Below, piece by piece: positions 61,607 to 64,000 of a stretch of 64,000 nucleotides of DNA. The position numbers were made by a program, and so were the translations under genes. Position 1 is the first letter of the stretch. Every line of letters starts with the position of its first letter. Source of the stretch: Acidobacteriota bacterium (GTDB taxonomy: Bacteria > Acidobacteriota > Terriglobia > Terriglobales > Acidobacteriaceae); NCBI GenBank assembly GCA_021792795.1, contig JAJYUB010000008.1, positions 1 to 64,000 on the forward strand, given 5' to 3'. A model generated the notes under the pieces. That model saw nothing but the letters and a program-made list of their open reading frames with translations, had not been told where the DNA came from and searched no databases.

Positions 61607-62623
61607 TTACTGGGGCTGTACGCCCGCGGGACGAGGATCGCTGGGATCAAATTGAGCCACCTTGATCTGTCGCGCCAGACCGAGCTTTTTCAGTAGCCAG
61701 ATGCCGTAGTAATTAGGATCAATTTCATACCATGTAAGGCCGTGCCGGGCCGATACAGGATGCGCGTGATGGTTGTTATGCCATCCCTCGCCACCGGTCA
61801 GCAGGGCAACCCACAAGCTGTTGCGGGAGTCATCGCGGGTCTGGAAACGGCGGGACCCCCATAGGTGGGTTGCGGAATTGACCAGCCACGTCGCATGCAG
61901 TCCAATGGTGACGCGGAGAAATATTCCCCAAAGGACCCACTGCCATCCGCCGATCGCCAGCAGGACCATACCTTCGATGGTCAACGGGACCCAGTGATAT
62001 TTGCTCAACAAAACATAAAAACGGTCCTTCGCGAGGTCGGGCGCATAGCGGGCCAGCATCGCAGTTTCTGTGTGTAGGGCCTTGCCTTTCAGTATCCAGC
62101 CGGCATGGGCCCACCATCCGCCTTCCGTGGGTGTGTGCGGGTCGCCGACGTGGTCGCTGTACTGGTGATGCACGCGATGGGTCGCAACCCAGAACATCGG
62201 TCCACCTTCCAACGCCGTCGTGGCGAAAATTGCCATGGCATATTCCAGCCACTTGGGGACCCTGTAGCCTCGGTGCGTCAGCAGGCGGTGGTAACACATG
62301 CCGATGCCGACATTGATCGACAGCACATAAGTCACGACGAAGACCGCCAGCGCGCTCCAACTGAAGAAGAAGAGCGCGGCAATGGCGCCGATATGAAAGA
62401 TGGTCAGAAAAACGGCGGTCGTCCAGGTCACGCCATTGTCCTGGGTTGCGCGACCCAGCACGGGAAGGGTCGGCTTGATGCGCGCAGGCAAGGGTGCCTT
62501 GTAAACAGGGACGGCAACCGGAGTACCTACAAAGGAGGCTTCGGCGGTCTCGATCGTTGCGGAGGGAAGGGGAGAAGTCGCGATGGGACTGCTCTCGACT
62601 GCTTCGTTGGATATGGGAGTCAC
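61607..62623 (-). CDS. Acyl-CoA / fatty-acid desaturase (delta-9 type)
   Basis: The 338-residue membrane enzyme has the three histidine boxes of non-haem di-iron desaturases: HRLLTH, HRVHH and HNNHH, at spacing normal for delta-9 stearoyl-CoA type enzymes, with four membrane segments (for example FLTIFHIGAIAALFFF). It inserts a double bond in acyl chains, probably to keep membranes fluid. The likely start is the GTG at 62621-62623 (TPISNEAVES), with GAGG 6 bases before it; ATG at 62665 would add 14 residues. About 55 hydrophilic residues precede the first membrane segment. A large hairpin follows. Confidence 0.92.
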   Translation of the reverse strand: MTPISNEAVESSPIATSPLPSATIETAEASFVGTPVAVPVYKAPLPARIKPTLPVLGRATQDNGVTWTTAVFLTIFHIGAIAALFFFSWSALAVFVVTYVLSINVGIGMCYHRLLTHRGYRVPKWLEYAMAIFATTALEGGPMFWVATHRVHHQYSDHVGDPHTPTEGGWWAHAGWILKGKALHTETAMLARYAPDLAKDRFYVLLSKYHWVPLTIEGMVLLAIGGWQWVLWGIFLRVTIGLHATWLVNSATHLWGSRRFQTRDDSRNSLWVALLTGGEGWHNNHHAHPVSARHGLTWYEIDPNYYGIWLLKKLGLARQIKVAQFDPSDPRPAGVQPQ

Positions 62624-62847
62624 GCAATACCTCGAGGACAAGAATAAAATCGCTTGCAAGGTCAAGGCTAGCAGCGGGGGAGGGGGGGGCGAATGTAAGA
62701 CTTTTGTAATTGCCCTTTGACGGGAGGGTTTTCGTCATCGATACGCCGATTGGGACTGTGTTGAATGCTTGCGCGCACCATGAAAATGTGCTGAATCTAG
62801 CCGGCAACCAAGACATAAACGAGACGATTTGATACGGTAAAGCTGCC

Positions 62848-64000
62848 GTGACATTTCCACAGAAACCCCGCCGCAACTATCTTGCGCGACTGTTGGCGTC
62901 TCTTTTCTTTTCCGGTCTGACATTCGCGCAAAGTACTACGCCTGCCGCGCGTACGGTTCCTTTGCCCAGCAGCAAGGTGTTGATGGAACCGGTGCCGGGT
63001 TCACCACAAAAGACGAATAGTCTTCCCATGGCGATGACGATTTCTCCGGACGGCCGCTACGTTGCCATTGTGAATGCCGGCTATGGGACGGCAGAATCGA
63101 AGGGCGAGCAGTCGATCGCAATCCTGGATGCGAAGTCAGGCAAGCTGCTCGATTTTCCCAATGCTCATACGACAGGTCGCGCGCAACAGACCTTTTACTC
63201 TGGCATCGCCTTCAGCAGCGATGGCAAGCGTCTCTATGTCAGCATTGCGTCGCTGACGCATCCGTTGCCCGCCGTGGCGGGCAAACCTGCGGTCGGAAAC
63301 GGCATCGTTATCTATGGATTCACGGACGGCCAGGTCACAGAACAGGGAATTTTGCCGGTCCCGCTGCAACAACTCGCGGACGGAAAGCGGCAGAATTCCA
63401 TGGCGCCCAATCCGTTGCCCGCCAGCATGGCGAATCCATTTCCTTCCGGATTGACGATCGTTCACGGACCCGATGGCGATCGCATTTTGATTGCGGACAA
63501 CCTCTCCGACGATGCGTTGATGATGGATGCCTCCGATGGTAAGATTCTTTACCGCTTCGATCTCTCGACCAGTCGAACAGTTCCCGCTTCCTACCCAATT
63601 GCCACGGTCGCCACGCGGGATGGAAAGCGCGGCTTTGTGGCGCTTTGGAACGCTTCGGAGATTGCCGAGCTGGATCTAGTCCACGGACGCGTGCTGCAGA
63701 TGCTGCCTCTGTTGCCGCCGCGCGAGGCCATCGATGCGAGTTCGCACCCCGCGGCGTTGGCGCTGAACGCGGCAGAATCGATTCTTTATGTCGCGCTTGC
63801 CAACCGCGATTCGGTGGCCGCAGTGGCGATTGCCAGGCATGCAGGAAGGCGCGGCAACATGCACACGCTCGGATTCTTCGACACGCGGCTGCCTGGACAA
63901 ACATATTTCGGCGCGTTTCCAGACGCATTGGCATTGTCGCCGGACGGCAACCGTTTGTATGTCGCCGATGCCAGCCTGGACGCGATTGCGGTCTTCAATC
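62848..64000 (+). CDS. YncE-like beta-propeller protein, N-terminal part (runs off window)
   Basis: The frame runs from GTG 62848 to the window end without a stop, giving 384 residues. A signal peptide is visible (LARLLASLFFSGLTFAQ). The body has repeated blade-like segments such as MTISPDGRYVAIVNAGY, IAFSSDGKRLYVSIA and LALSPDGNRLYVADASLDAIAV, the WD40/YVTN pattern of YncE-like propellers. In acidobacteria such propellers are often fused to a C-terminal alkaline-phosphatase-like domain, which would lie beyond the window and cannot be confirmed. The 224 bases upstream contain a G-rich run at 62675-62690 and no gene. Confidence 0.8.
   Translation, partial: MTFPQKPRRNYLARLLASLFFSGLTFAQSTTPAARTVPLPSSKVLMEPVPGSPQKTNSLPMAMTISPDGRYVAIVNAGYGTAESKGEQSIAILDAKSGKLLDFPNAHTTGRAQQTFYSGIAFSSDGKRLYVSIASLTHPLPAVAGKPAVGNGIVIYGFTDGQVTEQGILPVPLQQLADGKRQNSMAPNPLPASMANPFPSGLTIVHGPDGDRILIADNLSDDALMMDASDGKILYRFDLSTSRTVPASYPIATVATRDGKRGFVALWNASEIAELDLVHGRVLQMLPLLPPREAIDASSHPAALALNAAESILYVALANRDSVAAVAIARHAGRRGNMHTLGFFDTRLPGQTYFGAFPDALALSPDGNRLYVADASLDAIAVFN

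Noticed and set aside
1-64000. CRISPR array, prophage or conjugative element
   Set aside because: No regularly spaced direct repeats, phage structural genes, integrase or transfer genes were seen in the window.

Overview
The window is a high-GC chromosomal segment (about 60% GC by eye) from a Gram-negative bacterium, most likely an acidobacterium. This assignment is inference. It rests on BamA/TamB/Lpt envelope genes, an acidobacterial-style VWFA-related protein, an LptC-LptA fusion, a UbiA/MqnP-type prenyltransferase, a cytochrome-oxidase-assembly ABC cluster, and short palindromic repeats between genes. No phage, integron or CRISPR array was seen. The only mobile-element trace is the 3' end of a transposase at the left edge.

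Layout. 1-0.6 kb: transposase tail, an AhpD-like gene remnant and a small basic ORF. 0.6-5.5 kb (minus): ssb, then two small membrane proteins, a DUF420 protein, an ABC-2 exporter and heme O synthase. 5.9-11.6 kb: a DUF4382-type lipoprotein, then AI-2E-family permease, shikimate kinase, an ECF sigma/zinc anti-sigma pair and a ThiF-like E1 enzyme. 11.9-20.4 kb (plus): an outer-membrane assembly operon (BamA/TamA-like, SurA-N-like chaperone, TamB-like). 20.4-25.2 kb: a frameshifted gene remnant, a BON protein, an MFS exporter, MqnP-like prenyltransferase, CsbD and a 50-residue membrane peptide. 25.3-33.7 kb (plus): pheA, lon, DUF488, a MoaD-MoaE fusion, VWA protein, an Hfq-like protein, an inositol-phosphatase-family protein, a 7Fe-type ferredoxin and recO.

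33.7-41.1 kb: glyQ and glyS (both with unusual C-terminal regions), a hypothetical protein, then lptCA-lptB. 41.5-45.1 kb: rpoN-hpf-rapZ, followed by tRNA-Lys(UUU). 45.8-48.1 kb: a cysteine synthase/CBS-family enzyme and a cystathionine lyase/synthase-family enzyme. 48.1-52.4 kb (minus): a sigma-54 activator and its large PDZ-containing sensor kinase, preceded by a perfect -24/-12 sigma-54 promoter. 52.7-64 kb: glycerate kinase, alpha/beta hydrolase, M20 peptidase, YyaL/DUF255 protein, PPK2, a di-heme cytochrome, an OmpR-type two-component pair, a fatty-acid desaturase and the start of a YncE-like beta-propeller protein.

The most interesting candidate system is the two-component pair at 48.1-52.4 kb. 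Its kinase begins with an extracytoplasmic PDZ domain, its activator has GAFTSA in place of GAFTGA, and the operon has a consensus sigma-54 promoter while rpoN lies about 9 kb away. Other points worth following are the low-GC, divergent C-terminal block of glyS with an insertion in glyQ, the RapZ P-loop lacking Ser/Thr, two large insertions in RpoN, and a dispersed stem-loop repeat family found next to gene 3' ends.
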